A stretch of 64,000 nucleotides of DNA, from the NCBI GenBank assembly GCA_016711345.1, contig JADJTD010000002.1, positions 1-64,000 of the forward strand. Reading direction: 5' to 3'. Both the position numbers and the translations under genes were made by a program. Source of the DNA: Chloracidobacterium sp. (lineage in GTDB: Bacteria; Acidobacteriota; Blastocatellia; Pyrinomonadales; Pyrinomonadaceae). This document shows, piece after piece, positions 37,791-46,954 of this stretch (position 1 is its first letter; each line of letters begins with the position of its first letter). The notes under the pieces were generated by a model. It saw nothing but the letters and a program-made list of their open reading frames with translations. It had not been told where the DNA came from and did not search any database.

Positions 37791-38464
37791 ACTCCAGTGA
37801 GCTGTACGACACATTCAGATCGGACGTGTCCGATGTAGCGAAGCCCTACCTCTGGTCGGACGATGAGGTGTTTCGCTACATGGACGCGGCCTACAAGATG
37901 TTCGTGCGGCTCACTGGTGGCATCACCGACTTCCTTTCGGATGCCACGCTGATCGACATTGTCGCAGGGGAGAAGGTGGCAGACAGTCACCCCTCCATCC
38001 TGCGCATCCTCCACGCTGAGCGTGTGAGCGACGGCAACCCGCTCAGGATCGTCAATACGACAGACTTGAACTCGGTCACGCAGAGCGACTACGGCAACGT
38101 GCGTAGTCTGGTGAATGATAGAAGTGTCGGTGCAGTGCACTCGATGATCATCGGTCGCCAGAAGGACAAGGTTGAGTGGGCTTCGATCCCCGTTGAGGAT
38201 GATCAAGCACAGCTCTCAGTGTTCCGTCTACCGCTCGAAGACATCTGTGGATTCGATCACGACTTGGCTGAGGTGGATGAGATGCATCACATCTACCTGC
38301 TCGACTGGATGAAGCATCTCGCTTACAAGAAGCACGATGCGGAGACGTACGACGTGAACAAGTCGACGCATTGCGGTGACGAGTTCAGAGCTTACTGCTT
38401 GCAAGCGAAGGGCGAGCTTGAGCGCCAGCGCTACAAGGTTGGAGTGGTTCAATATGGCGGCTAA
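37787..38464 (+). CDS. Putative head-tail adaptor protein
   Basis: A 225-aa protein (NSSELYDTFRSDVSDVAKPY, LWSDDEVFRYMDAAYKMFVR). The opening is typical of the DNA-exit adaptor proteins that bind beneath the portal in P22/T7-like phages, followed by a beta-rich middle. GTG start at 37787, overlapping the previous stop (GTGA). Confidence 0.68.
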   Translation: MNSSELYDTFRSDVSDVAKPYLWSDDEVFRYMDAAYKMFVRLTGGITDFLSDATLIDIVAGEKVADSHPSILRILHAERVSDGNPLRIVNTTDLNSVTQSDYGNVRSLVNDRSVGAVHSMIIGRQKDKVEWASIPVEDDQAQLSVFRLPLEDICGFDHDLAEVDEMHHIYLLDWMKHLAYKKHDAETYDVNKSTHCGDEFRAYCLQAKGELERQRYKVGVVQYGG

Positions 38465-39056
38465 GAATCTGACGATCACGCAGGGCAAAACTTTCAGCCT
38501 TGTGCTGAGATGGGAAGCCCCGCCAGTAATCTTCAAACCCATCACAGGGGCCACACAGACAGCTCCGGTGAACCTCACTGTGGCCGCTCACGGCGTGCCT
38601 GAAGGCTGGCGCGTAGCCGTCACCAACGTCAAGGGCATGACCGACATCAACGCCCCTGCGAACGAGGTCAAGGACAGCGATTATCACCAAGCGACAGTGA
38701 TCGACGCTTCTACGATCCAGATCAACGACATCAACGCAGCAGGCTTCAAGCCCTACGTCAGCGGCGGCTACATCCAGTACAACACCCCTGTCGTACTCAC
38801 CGGCTTCACCGCACGCATGTCGATCAAGGATAAAGTGGGTGGCACCGAGTTGCTCTCGCTCACCACCGAGAACGGCGGCATAGCTATCGATCTCGTGCGC
38901 AGCACTATTTCGCTGACGATCGCGGCCCTGGCCACAGCCGCACTGACGTGGAAGACCGGGGTCTACGACCTCGAACTAGTCAGCGGTGATGTCACCCCAG
39001 TAGTGACCGCGCTGCTGACAGGTAAGGTCACAGTCACGAAAGAGGTGACGACGTGA
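38454..39056 (+). CDS. Structural protein with FCCH-like domain
   Basis: A 200-aa protein. NLTVAAHGVPEGWRVAVTNV, DSDYHQATVIDASTIQIND and YVSGGYIQYNTPV resemble the E1-type FCCH fold seen in many phage virion proteins. Flanking beta-rich parts (TARMSIKDKVGGTELLSLT) resemble BppU-like or neck proteins. Start 38454 lies just inside the previous gene's end. Confidence 0.6.
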   Translation: MAAKNLTITQGKTFSLVLRWEAPPVIFKPITGATQTAPVNLTVAAHGVPEGWRVAVTNVKGMTDINAPANEVKDSDYHQATVIDASTIQINDINAAGFKPYVSGGYIQYNTPVVLTGFTARMSIKDKVGGTELLSLTTENGGIAIDLVRSTISLTIAALATAALTWKTGVYDLELVSGDVTPVVTALLTGKVTVTKEVTT

Positions 39057-39505
39057 TCCCAGTCGGCCCATTCCACGACGTGTATTGCCGCCTGTTGAAG
39101 ATCGTCTTCTATAGCGACCTGCACGGCACGCGTTTCATGCTGGCACTGGCCGAAGCAGTCTGGTCAATCACCCTGTTCATGCCGGGTGACACCTTTGCTC
39201 GCCCAACCTACGCGGTCATGAGACAGGTCATGGTTGAAGAGGCATGGGCGCTCGTGTTCGCTGTATCCGCCGCAACACAGTTGAGCATTCTGATCCGTTG
39301 CGAGTACCACACCGCCTTCGCCACAGCCTTCGCCGGTTGGAACAGCGTGCTGTGGAGCTTCGTGGTCATCGCCATGTATCTCAGCGTATCTCCACCCCCT
39401 GCAGCAATCTCTGGTGAACTGGCGCTTGCTGTCGGTGCTGCCTGGGTGTGGGTGCGCTCCGGGTTGAAACTCAAAGGTGTTAGGGCGAACGACTATGGCT
39501 GCTGA
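39053..39505 (+). CDS. Membrane protein
   Basis: A 150-aa protein. Hydrophobic segments occur near residues 27-43, 62-80, 90-108 and 115-135 (ALVFAVSAATQLSIL, NSVLWSFVVIAMYLSV, LALAVGAAWVWVRSG), so three or four membrane helices are likely. GTG start overlapping the previous stop. It begins the lysis-region membrane genes and may be holin-related. Confidence 0.6.
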   Translation: MIPVGPFHDVYCRLLKIVFYSDLHGTRFMLALAEAVWSITLFMPGDTFARPTYAVMRQVMVEEAWALVFAVSAATQLSILIRCEYHTAFATAFAGWNSVLWSFVVIAMYLSVSPPPAAISGELALAVGAAWVWVRSGLKLKGVRANDYGC

Positions 39506-39905
39506 GGCCGAAATCATGACCTATGGAACCTACGCTATCGGGGGCACGGGTATCGTCAGTGTGGTGATACTGGCGATTCGCCACCTCGTCTTGCGCATCA
39601 GCCGCGACGCGACCACTGTCGTGCAGGACTCGACGCAGCGTGAGCAGATAGGGAGCCTGCGTGAAGAGATAGGCAGACTGGAAGTCCTGGTACGTGCGCA
39701 GTCACATGACATCGCTCTGATGACTCAGCAGTTGATGAAGCTGCGCTTTGCCTTCATCGACGAGCAGGCCGCTCTGCTGCGCATTCTAAACGAGATGAAC
39801 ACCATCGACGACCCACTGGTGAAGGCGCGTATCAGCGCCGAGATTGAGGCTGCGAATCACCGTCGCATGGCCGTGATGGATCACGTCATGGAGGTGAAGC
39901 AATGA
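39495..39905 (+). CDS. Membrane-anchored coiled-coil protein
   Basis: A 136-aa protein. An N-terminal membrane helix (GTGIVSVVILAIRHLVL) is followed by a long coiled coil (REQIGSLREEIGRLEVLVRA). The layout resembles small phage inner-membrane proteins of lysis cassettes, but the function is unknown. It overlaps the previous gene by 11 bases and the next by four. Confidence 0.62.
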   Translation: MAAEAEIMTYGTYAIGGTGIVSVVILAIRHLVLRISRDATTVVQDSTQREQIGSLREEIGRLEVLVRAQSHDIALMTQQLMKLRFAFIDEQAALLRILNEMNTIDDPLVKARISAEIEAANHRRMAVMDHVMEVKQ

Positions 39906-40312
39906 AGCTCCTGGTCCAACGTGAATTGTTCAGCGACAAGACAAGCATAGGCACCATGTACGTCGATGGTGTGCGCGAGTGTTATACGCTCGAAGACCGT
40001 GATCGTCACCTTGAAGAAGGAGGCGAAAAAGTATATGGGGAAACGGCTATACCTCGTAATACTTACAAAGTCGTTATCACCTACAGCAATAGGTTCAAGC
40101 AGCCAATGCCGTTGCTTGTGGATGTTCCGCAGTTTGAAGGCATCCGTATCCACCCCGGTAACACGGCGGAAGATACGCATGGCTGCATCCTCGTTGGGGT
40201 CGGTATCGGGAATGACCGGCTGTACAACTCGCGGCAAGCCTACGAGCGCCTGTTCAACAAGCTCGAAGCAGCAGAAGCACTTGGTGAGGAGATCACCATT
40301 GAAATCCGATGA
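39902..40312 (+). CDS. DUF5675 family protein, candidate endolysin
   Basis: A 136-aa protein. MKLLVQRELFSDKTSIGTMY, VYGETAIPRNTYKVVITYSN and IRIHPGNTAEDTHGCILVG are hallmarks of DUF5675. The HPGNTxxDTxGCI stretch recalls the HG...GC active site of L,D-transpeptidase-like folds. It is the only enzyme-like gene in the lysis cassette, directly before small membrane proteins and spanins, so it may be the wall-cleaving enzyme. That is inference from context. Confidence 0.72.
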   Translation: MKLLVQRELFSDKTSIGTMYVDGVRECYTLEDRDRHLEEGGEKVYGETAIPRNTYKVVITYSNRFKQPMPLLVDVPQFEGIRIHPGNTAEDTHGCILVGVGIGNDRLYNSRQAYERLFNKLEAAEALGEEITIEIR

Positions 40313-40470
40313 AACGCCCATTCAGATTCATCGACAGGGAGATTCTTCTTGCCCTAGCGCAGACTGCCCTGATCGGGTGTTTGCTTGTTGGCTTGGCGGT
40401 GACTGCCGCAAAACTGGCAATCTGGATGTCCTGTTTGGCTGCGCCGTCGTGTCATACGTGGCGCTGGTGA
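40309..40470 (+). CDS. Small membrane peptide, candidate holin
   Basis: A 53-aa protein (MKRPFRFIDREILLALAQTA...), with one strong membrane helix (residues 12-37) and a basic N-terminus. The ATG overlaps the previous stop (ATGA). Position between the putative lysin and spanins fits a holin or antiholin. Confidence 0.6.
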   Translation: MKRPFRFIDREILLALAQTALIGCLLVGLAVTAAKLAIWMSCLAAPSCHTWRW

Positions 40471-40504
40471 GTTGTTTGGCATGGGCTTGGTATGAGACGT
40501 GGCG

Positions 40505-40762
40505 ATGAACTGGGCAGAGACACTTCGGACGGCGGCAATCAATGGGGCGAAGGACATTGCCCGGCACCCGGTTCGCATCACGGTCCTGACGACGGCGATC
40601 TTGATGACCTTGGAAGTGTCGCGCTGGAGCATGTGGTTCGCAGTGGGAAACGCAAGGCCGGGGTTGGAGATTGCGGCGATTCTGGCCGCTGTACAAGCAC
40701 CTGTGACGCTCTTTGCCGGTACGGTATTCCGTGCGTACATCGAGAGTCGGAAGGATGAATGA
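40505..40762 (+). CDS. Small membrane protein, candidate holin
   Basis: An 85-aa protein (MNWAETLRTAAINGAKDIAR...). Two hydrophobic stretches (ITVLTTAILMTLEVS; LEIAAILAAVQAPVTLFAGT) with a charged C-terminus are compatible with a class II holin. It overlaps the Rz-like gene by four bases. Confidence 0.62.
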   Translation: MNWAETLRTAAINGAKDIARHPVRITVLTTAILMTLEVSRWSMWFAVGNARPGLEIAAILAAVQAPVTLFAGTVFRAYIESRKDE

Positions 40763-41217
40763 TGAACCCGATGGTGATCCAGTTCTTCAAGTGGGCGCTG
40801 CCCTACGGCGTAGTCTTCGGGCTAGGCTTCTGCGCGGCTTGGTACGTTCAGGGGTTGCACGTGAGCAGCCTGAAGAACGACGTGAAAACCGAAAAGCAGC
40901 GCTACAAGACACGGGAGCAGGCCATCATCGATCAGAAGCAGATCGAGAAGGACAAGCAGCAGAAATTAAACGAGGAGACAAGCAATGACTGGCTCAAGAA
41001 TCTGGATGCTCTGCATCAGTGCTACAAGTCTGGCCGCTGTGGGGTGCGCCCCAGTGCCGGTGGTATGCCCTCCGGTGGAGTATCCGCGCCCTCCAGCCGA
41101 GCTAATGAAACCGGGGCCGGCACAGTACCTTCTGCCGACCGAATTGCAGCGGACTGCGCCGAAGTCCAACTGATGCAGAACATGCTTCAAAGCTGGAACG
41201 AGAAGGTAAGCAAATGA
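40759..41217 (+). CDS. Inner-membrane spanin (Rz-like)
   Basis: A 152-aa protein with an N-terminal anchor helix (YGVVFGLGFCAAWYVQG), then a periplasmic coiled coil (SSLKNDVKTEKQRYKTREQ, IIDQKQIEKDKQQKLNEET). This is the standard i-spanin layout. The Rz1-like lipoprotein gene is nested in its 3' half in another frame. The pair bridges inner and outer membranes at lysis. Confidence 0.85.
   Translation: MMNPMVIQFFKWALPYGVVFGLGFCAAWYVQGLHVSSLKNDVKTEKQRYKTREQAIIDQKQIEKDKQQKLNEETSNDWLKNLDALHQCYKSGRCGVRPSAGGMPSGGVSAPSSRANETGAGTVPSADRIAADCAEVQLMQNMLQSWNEKVSK
40985..41173 (+). CDS. Outer-membrane spanin lipoprotein (Rz1-like)
   Basis: A 62-aa protein wholly inside the Rz-like gene in a different frame. 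A signal peptide ends in the lipobox LAAVGC, and a short Pro-rich periplasmic tail follows (VCPPVEYPRPPAELMKPGP). Length and layout are classic for Rz1-type o-spanins. Confidence 0.85.
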   Translation: MTGSRIWMLCISATSLAAVGCAPVPVVCPPVEYPRPPAELMKPGPAQYLLPTELQRTAPKSN

Positions 41218-41268
41218 TTGCAACCTCGCCAAGCTGGCGAATACTATCTCCGCATCGAGGGGTAAGCC

Positions 41269-43857
41269 TTGGCCACTCTGACCGTTGACCGTTATCTCGA
41301 CGCCGCTGCTTGCACGGCGGGCGAAGCCTTTACGCTCAACGGCGGACGGCTGACGATCCGCACAGACACACGCTGGCACGCGAACAGCCCGGCCTCCATG
41401 ACTGGCAGCCTCGGCAGCGTCACGATCTCGGCAACGCTGGGCGGCGGCTACACGATTGACGGGCGCAACGTGCGCTGGATGGCCTACGACGCAGGCAGCG
41501 GCAACGTGCCGGCAATTGGCACCACAGTTACGGGCGGAACCTCGGGTGCATCTGGCTACCTGCTGGGCGTGTGGGCTTCCATGACCGCAGCCCCTACCGC
41601 AGTGGGTGCAGCGATGCCTGCCACGGGCTTTCTCAAGTTCCGTGAGGTTACGGGCGCGTATGTCGATAACGATGTCCTGTCAGGCATCGGCGCAACGGCC
41701 AATGGGGCGGATGCGGTCGGCTGGCTGGAGGTTGTTCATGACCAGGCTATCGCCATCACAGTCCCACGGCTTGGTGACTTCACGGTGCGCGGCGATTGGT
41801 TCGACCTCGGCACCACGACCGGCGCGGCAAACCAAGTCGTTCAGATTCCCACCAACGGCAGCTCAACCTGCTACGTGCCGGGTATCTGGATCGCCAACGT
41901 CGCCAGCCCGACGACCGACGACGACTACGATTTCTACCCGTCGATTTACGCGGCGGCGATGATTACAACCAACTTCGGCACAGACGCCCGAAGCAAATTC
42001 GTGTGCATGGAGACTACTGGCGCAATTCGCATCGGGCACAACGGTACCGCCTCCGTTTGCTACGTGCCGCCGGCTGGGCGAAAGATTCGCATCCCCAACG
42101 TGTTCGGTCGCCAGTGCGCGACGGGGACACGCGCTACCAGCGCCATCCCAAACGCCACGGCAGCCACGCGGCCAGACTTCACAACAACCTCGGCAGGCGC
42201 TATCGACATCGAGCATTTCGTGACGGACTGGTATCTCCTGTTCGCGCAGCCGTACGCTGTCAAGATGCACCACTGCGCCACGTTCGACTACATCAACGTG
42301 AGCGAGTGCGCCTCGGCGGTCAATATCTACGACGGCGGCAATGGAATCAGCCAGACGCTTGATGCCCGAACCGCAACCTTTACCTCCAACTTTGCCGGCG
42401 GCGATGTGCTCAAGTGGGATTCTCCACGGCATCAAGCAGGCACAACCGACCACGCCTTTGAAATGGTCTATTGCTCTGGCGACTGGAATCTCGACGTTCG
42501 CTCGGGCATCGTGACCTACGCTAGATCAACGGGCCTGCCGTTTCAATTCACGCAATGCAGCGGCATCACCGGCACCTTGCAGCAGTTCAACGGGCCGGTG
42601 GCATTTACGACCTGTTTCGACTGTCACCTGCAATTGGTGGATCACGTTGATCGCTACGTCGGCGCGACCAACACCACAACCGGCGTCTATGCCGTGGTTG
42701 TCAGCGCCTCGTCGGCACGCATCACGGTGGATGCAGTGACTTTCGGCATGGGCGGTGCAATCGCCAACTGCCACCCGTACCTAGGCGTATTCAACTGCGG
42801 CCAGAGCGAGGACATTACATTCCGCGGCCTCGGCAGCCGTGCGGCGTTTGCTGCTGGCGGCAGTGCGAACCAGCCGGCCTACATCTTCCTCAGCAGCGGC
42901 AACAACCGGCGAGTTAAGGTGCAGCGCTGCTACATGCTGCCAACGCGGACGGGCGCAATCAGTACAACGAACTCCGACAAAGGCAACACCTACGAGCACG
43001 TTTATGGTGACGTGGCTGACACGATGACCATCGCTGACCTGAACTCGTCGGTCAAGAACTGCGGCGGTACGAATACCACAACCGGGCAGGCGTCTGTCTA
43101 TGGCACGCACTTCTGGGATGCCTTTACCTCTGACACGGCCGGGCGTGTCATCTTGAGCCTCAACGAGCCGACGACGGAAACCTCCGGCTATTACACCGTC
43201 GTTTCAGGTACGCCGAAATTCACCTCGGCTGGAAACCTTGTGCTGGCGACTGTGGGCGATGAAGTCATTATCGAAAGCAGCTACTTCGTCAAGGGCTGCA
43301 CGGCACTGACCAACACTGCGCCGATTGTCACAGGCACGAACGTTACGCATGTGAGCGGCCCGGATTGGGGCAACCACGATATTTACTACCAGATCGACAC
43401 CGGAAGCGGATACGGCGGCACATGGAAAGACCTGACAGCAGCGAACTTGAGTGGCGAAACCATCTCGCCCGCTACGGGATTCCGGCCGAAATACCGGATT
43501 GTCTGCGACACGACCTCGACGACCAACCTGCTGACCTACATCCGCATTGCGACGACGAGCACGCTGGCAGCTCAGACGGATAACTTGTATCCGCTGGACG
43601 TGACTACCGTTACCTTCACCGGTCTGCCGTCCGGTTACGACGCCGTGGTATTGACAGCAGGCACCTCGACGATTCTGGCGCAGGTGGATAGCGCCGCCGG
43701 CACGACCTACGGCTACACCTACGAAGGCACGCCGACCGTGGATGTCGGCTTTATCAAGCCGGGATATGTGCCGTACTACTTCCGCAACCTCGCGCTAGGC
43801 GCGGCAGATTCAAGCTTGCCGGTGACACTGACACCGGATAGGAATTATTTGCCATGA
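41269..43857 (+). CDS. Large tail fibre/surface protein
   Basis: An 862-aa, Gly/Thr/Ala-rich, beta-structured protein with repeating short strands (ITVPRLGDFTVRGDWFDLG, IRIGHNGTASVCYVPP), suggestive of a beta-helix or fibre. No catalytic motif seen. The start is TTG at 41269 with GAGGGG upstream. It begins the host-recognition region and ends four bases into a homing endonuclease gene. Confidence 0.7.
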   Translation: MATLTVDRYLDAAACTAGEAFTLNGGRLTIRTDTRWHANSPASMTGSLGSVTISATLGGGYTIDGRNVRWMAYDAGSGNVPAIGTTVTGGTSGASGYLLGVWASMTAAPTAVGAAMPATGFLKFREVTGAYVDNDVLSGIGATANGADAVGWLEVVHDQAIAITVPRLGDFTVRGDWFDLGTTTGAANQVVQIPTNGSSTCYVPGIWIANVASPTTDDDYDFYPSIYAAAMITTNFGTDARSKFVCMETTGAIRIGHNGTASVCYVPPAGRKIRIPNVFGRQCATGTRATSAIPNATAATRPDFTTTSAGAIDIEHFVTDWYLLFAQPYAVKMHHCATFDYINVSECASAVNIYDGGNGISQTLDARTATFTSNFAGGDVLKWDSPRHQAGTTDHAFEMVYCSGDWNLDVRSGIVTYARSTGLPFQFTQCSGITGTLQQFNGPVAFTTCFDCHLQLVDHVDRYVGATNTTTGVYAVVVSASSARITVDAVTFGMGGAIANCHPYLGVFNCGQSEDITFRGLGSRAAFAAGGSANQPAYIFLSSGNNRRVKVQRCYMLPTRTGAISTTNSDKGNTYEHVYGDVADTMTIADLNSSVKNCGGTNTTTGQASVYGTHFWDAFTSDTAGRVILSLNEPTTETSGYYTVVSGTPKFTSAGNLVLATVGDEVIIESSYFVKGCTALTNTAPIVTGTNVTHVSGPDWGNHDIYYQIDTGSGYGGTWKDLTAANLSGETISPATGFRPKYRIVCDTTSTTNLLTYIRIATTSTLAAQTDNLYPLDVTTVTFTGLPSGYDAVVLTAGTSTILAQVDSAAGTTYGYTYEGTPTVDVGFIKPGYVPYYFRNLALGAADSSLPVTLTPDRNYLP

Positions 43858-44627
43858 AACCAATCAATGGATTTTCAAAATACCTGATCGCCGAAGACGG
43901 TACGGTCGTCGGCCCGCGCGGGCACGCGATATCCCCGCACCTGAACAAAGGGATGCTGGCGGTAAAGATACATAACGACGCTGGCAAACGCATAGCGGTA
44001 CCTATCCATCGCGCTGTTGCCGAGGCGTACATCGGACTGCAAAGAGGCTTGCGCGTTCGCCACAAAGATGGTGACACGCTGAATAATCGTATTGAGAACC
44101 TTGAGATTTATTCGCCGACGCCCACGGTTGAGCAAAAGAAAGCAGCAGCCAAGGCGCGTAATGACAAGTACCGCGCCAATGGTGGAGAGCGCGTAAAAGC
44201 GCTTCGCTATGCGGCCGGCAAGGCATTCAAAGAGCGACTTGCGAACGACCCGTCCTACGCGGACAAACGCGCCGAAGCGCGACGCAAGGCAATAGAAAAC
44301 ACCCGGCGGTGGCAAGCAGCCAATCCAGAAATGGTTAAAGCCCATGCGCGAGCCGTCAGGCAACGCAGGCCACATCTTGAGGTGGCAAAGGTTCAGCGCA
44401 GGAACGCGGCGAAATTGTGCCGGGCAGTAGCGTGGGCCGACAAAGAACGTATCAATCGGATATATCACGTTGCTCGCCGCATAACCGAAATTACCGGGAT
44501 TCCGCACCACGTCGATCATGTGATCCCGTTACGCGGCGAGAAGGTTAGCGGGCTGCATGTTCCTGAAAATTTATCGGTCGTTGCATACGACTACAACTGT
44601 TCTAAAGCCAATAGGTACGAGGTCTAA
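43854..44627 (+). CDS. HNH homing endonuclease
   Basis: A 257-aa protein. The N-terminal half has VPIHRAVAEAYIG and VRHKDGDTLNNRIENLEI (HNH_3-type). The C-terminal half has IPHHVDHVIPLRG and HVPENLSVVAYDYNCSKAN (second HNH-like core). The middle is basic and probably binds DNA. It sits between two fibre genes with an ATGA overlap upstream, a free-standing mobile gene in structural DNA. Confidence 0.82.
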   Translation: MKPINGFSKYLIAEDGTVVGPRGHAISPHLNKGMLAVKIHNDAGKRIAVPIHRAVAEAYIGLQRGLRVRHKDGDTLNNRIENLEIYSPTPTVEQKKAAAKARNDKYRANGGERVKALRYAAGKAFKERLANDPSYADKRAEARRKAIENTRRWQAANPEMVKAHARAVRQRRPHLEVAKVQRRNAAKLCRAVAWADKERINRIYHVARRITEITGIPHHVDHVIPLRGEKVSGLHVPENLSVVAYDYNCSKANRYEV

Positions 44628-44629
44628 TC

Positions 44630-46000
44630 ATGGCGAAAATTACAAGCAAGTCGCTTTTGAACGTCGGCACGGAACTGGTAATCAATGAGCCAGCTCGAAC
44701 GATTCAGTTGGTTGCTACCGGCAACCTTGTCGCAAAAGACGGCGTGACGTGGCAAGCGCTATACTCGAAGATCGTAGATTTGTGGGCAACGGCGTCATAT
44801 CAAGATAGCCCAATGCCTTTCTACGCGATTGACGCGCTATCAGGGCAGTTTCAGATTGGAACTGACGGCGCGACATTCAGCGGCTGGAACTTCGATAGCG
44901 ACACCACGCGCAATATGCTGCGCGATGGCGGGTGGGCCGAGTACAACAGCGGCGGCACAAAGACTGCCGAGTACGTGGGTGCAGTGGGCCTTGGTTCGAT
45001 CACCCCGGTGACGACCTGCCAGCCGTACTATCACCTCGCCTCGACCGATGCGCCGATCAACTTCCCTTTCACCGACCAGTTCAACGTCGGCGTCAAGGTC
45101 TATGACAACGTATCACTGGACAAACGCACCTACTTCAAGGCGTTCATTCGTGAGTACGGCAAGAAGTTCAAATCCTCAGTGCTGGCGGATACCGGTTCGT
45201 CAGGCACCGGCCCGTTCAAGCAGAACTTCCTTGTCTCGAACGAAGACGACCTGAAGCTGACGACCTTGCTTGGCTCGGATGCTACCGCCGCAGACGCAGC
45301 TATGGCCGGGGCGCCTTACTCCGGCATCACTGTGGCGTACTACTCAGCCAACCAGACGCGCACCATCGCAGGTGTATCGCGCAACTTCAAAATCATCATC
45401 GAGGGCAACGGCGGCACGTTGGAGCAGATTTACGCCAAGGTTCAGTATCTGCTGCGCCAGAACGCCGATATCAACACAGGCGGCACCGCCGGCACCAAGA
45501 CGGGCAAGATTCAGGACGAACTACTGCGTTTCGTGGGCGACACGCTGGTGACTTCGCAGTCGGTCTATATCGACGACGTTCTCTCGGCAGACAGCAACCG
45601 GGTTGAGTTTTACGACGACAGCAACACACTGCGCGTCAATAACTACACCGCATCGGGCGCAATGGCATTCAACAGCGTGCTGGTCGGTGCAGGGTCAAGC
45701 TATCGGCTGATCTACACGACCACACCGGGCGGCGACGACTACGGCGAGGCCACTGCGATTACGGTCAATAACGCAGCCGGAACGCCAATCACAGGCACGA
45801 TCAGCAGCGGGTCAATTTCCTTCGACTTCGACTGGAACGGCAACACGCAGGGCGGGTTCTCTGGCGGCACGGTACGCGACGTTACGCTGATCGGCATTCG
45901 TCCGGGGTATGGAAAGTTCGCTGTGGCAACCGGGCAGATTACGCAGAGCAAGTCGATTGCGCTGTCACTGGTCGCAGAAGCTGACCGAGTATATGCCTGA
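44630..46000 (+). CDS. Tail fibre/structural protein
   Basis: A 456-aa beta-rich protein (LLNVGTELVINEPARTIQLV, WFNFD-like aromatic segments, TAITVNNAAGTPITGTISS). It overlaps the next gene by one base (TGATG). Likely part of the tail fibre or baseplate. No enzyme motif. Confidence 0.65.
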   Translation: MAKITSKSLLNVGTELVINEPARTIQLVATGNLVAKDGVTWQALYSKIVDLWATASYQDSPMPFYAIDALSGQFQIGTDGATFSGWNFDSDTTRNMLRDGGWAEYNSGGTKTAEYVGAVGLGSITPVTTCQPYYHLASTDAPINFPFTDQFNVGVKVYDNVSLDKRTYFKAFIREYGKKFKSSVLADTGSSGTGPFKQNFLVSNEDDLKLTTLLGSDATAADAAMAGAPYSGITVAYYSANQTRTIAGVSRNFKIIIEGNGGTLEQIYAKVQYLLRQNADINTGGTAGTKTGKIQDELLRFVGDTLVTSQSVYIDDVLSADSNRVEFYDDSNTLRVNNYTASGAMAFNSVLVGAGSSYRLIYTTTPGGDDYGEATAITVNNAAGTPITGTISSGSISFDFDWNGNTQGGFSGGTVRDVTLIGIRPGYGKFAVATGQITQSKSIALSLVAEADRVYA

Positions 46001-46419
46001 TGGCAATTACGATTGATCCGGCAAACAACCGGATTATCCTCGACTCGGCCAGCGTCACCGCCAAGGACATTTTCAGGGCGTGGGCGGATTGGGCATTGCT
46101 TTCCGACAACCTCAAGTACCTGCCAGCTTTCAGCGCGACAGGCGGCGACGATCTCGGCGGCGGCTTGTCGATCCCACCTTACTTCTTCCTGCTCAACGGC
46201 TGGCGCGTGCGTCCGATGGAGTCAAGCCACAATTTGACGATCACCGGCAACCTGTTCGTTGATGGCGGCGGCGTGCCGGTTGTCTCGACGCTCGGCACGT
46301 TCCAAGTCAACGTGAACTACACCGTGCCGGTACAGGCGCAGGGGATCAGCACGTCGGGCAGCACGGGGCCAACTGCTGCAGAGATAGCTGATGCCGTATG
46401 GGCCAAGGTGCTGCCATGA
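46000..46419 (+). CDS. Small tail-region structural protein
   Basis: A 139-aa beta-rich protein (ITIDPANNRIILDSASVTAK, TGNLFVDGGGVPVVSTLGTF) ending in a short helix (TAAEIADAVWAKVLP). It is translationally coupled to both neighbours. Probably a fibre adaptor. Confidence 0.6.
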   Translation: MAITIDPANNRIILDSASVTAKDIFRAWADWALLSDNLKYLPAFSATGGDDLGGGLSIPPYFFLLNGWRVRPMESSHNLTITGNLFVDGGGVPVVSTLGTFQVNVNYTVPVQAQGISTSGSTGPTAAEIADAVWAKVLP

Positions 46420-46769
46420 GTACTGCTGGGGCAATCCTCGTCGGTTTGTCTGGGCTGACTGGGGTCAGTGCAGGATCACACCTGCTTGCTATCACAGCAG
46501 GTAGTGGCCCAGGCACGCCGTACCCGGTGCTGGTATCTCAGTTCACCGTGGTCGTTGAAGAGCCAACCCACACGATATTGCAGACGAAGTTCAAGGACGC
46601 TCCTGAAGAAGTGCGACCACGGAATCCGATTCGTAGATCAGTGCCGGCTACCTCGGTCGAGTTCATCGCTACACAGGAGGCCTTGCTGTTCGTGCGCCTC
46701 GGAAGCGACGAGCTATCCATCGTGGAAGAGCAGGGTGAGTTCGTGACGATCACCGAGGTGCTACAATGA
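46416..46769 (+). CDS. Small tail-region protein
   Basis: A 117-aa protein (MSTAGAILVGLSGLTGVSAG...), beta-rich in the second half. ATG overlaps the previous stop. No recognised family. Confidence 0.58.
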   Translation: MSTAGAILVGLSGLTGVSAGSHLLAITAGSGPGTPYPVLVSQFTVVVEEPTHTILQTKFKDAPEEVRPRNPIRRSVPATSVEFIATQEALLFVRLGSDELSIVEEQGEFVTITEVLQ

Positions 46770-46954
46770 AAAACATCAGCGTTGTCACTGAGGTGCAAAC
46801 CTTCGTCGTCGCAGCGGGTGAGCAGGGGCCACCTGGGCCTGCTGGTGCGAATGGGTCAAGCGGGAACCTTGAACCTGTCTCTGTTTACAACTTTGGTAAT
46901 CCTGAAATTGTATTTACAAAAGAAGGTGATGTGGTGACCAACGATGCTACATAA
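46766..46954 (+). CDS. Short collagen-like protein
   Basis: A 62-aa protein with a GEQGPPGPAGANG collagen-like triplet stretch. It overlaps both neighbours. It probably forms a short trimeric connector in the fibre assembly. Confidence 0.58.
   Translation: MKNISVVTEVQTFVVAAGEQGPPGPAGANGSSGNLEPVSVYNFGNPEIVFTKEGDVVTNDAT

Noticed and set aside
41269..43857. Depolymerase activity in the large fibre protein
   Set aside because: A beta-helix-like composition is visible, but I saw no catalytic motif that would support an enzyme call.
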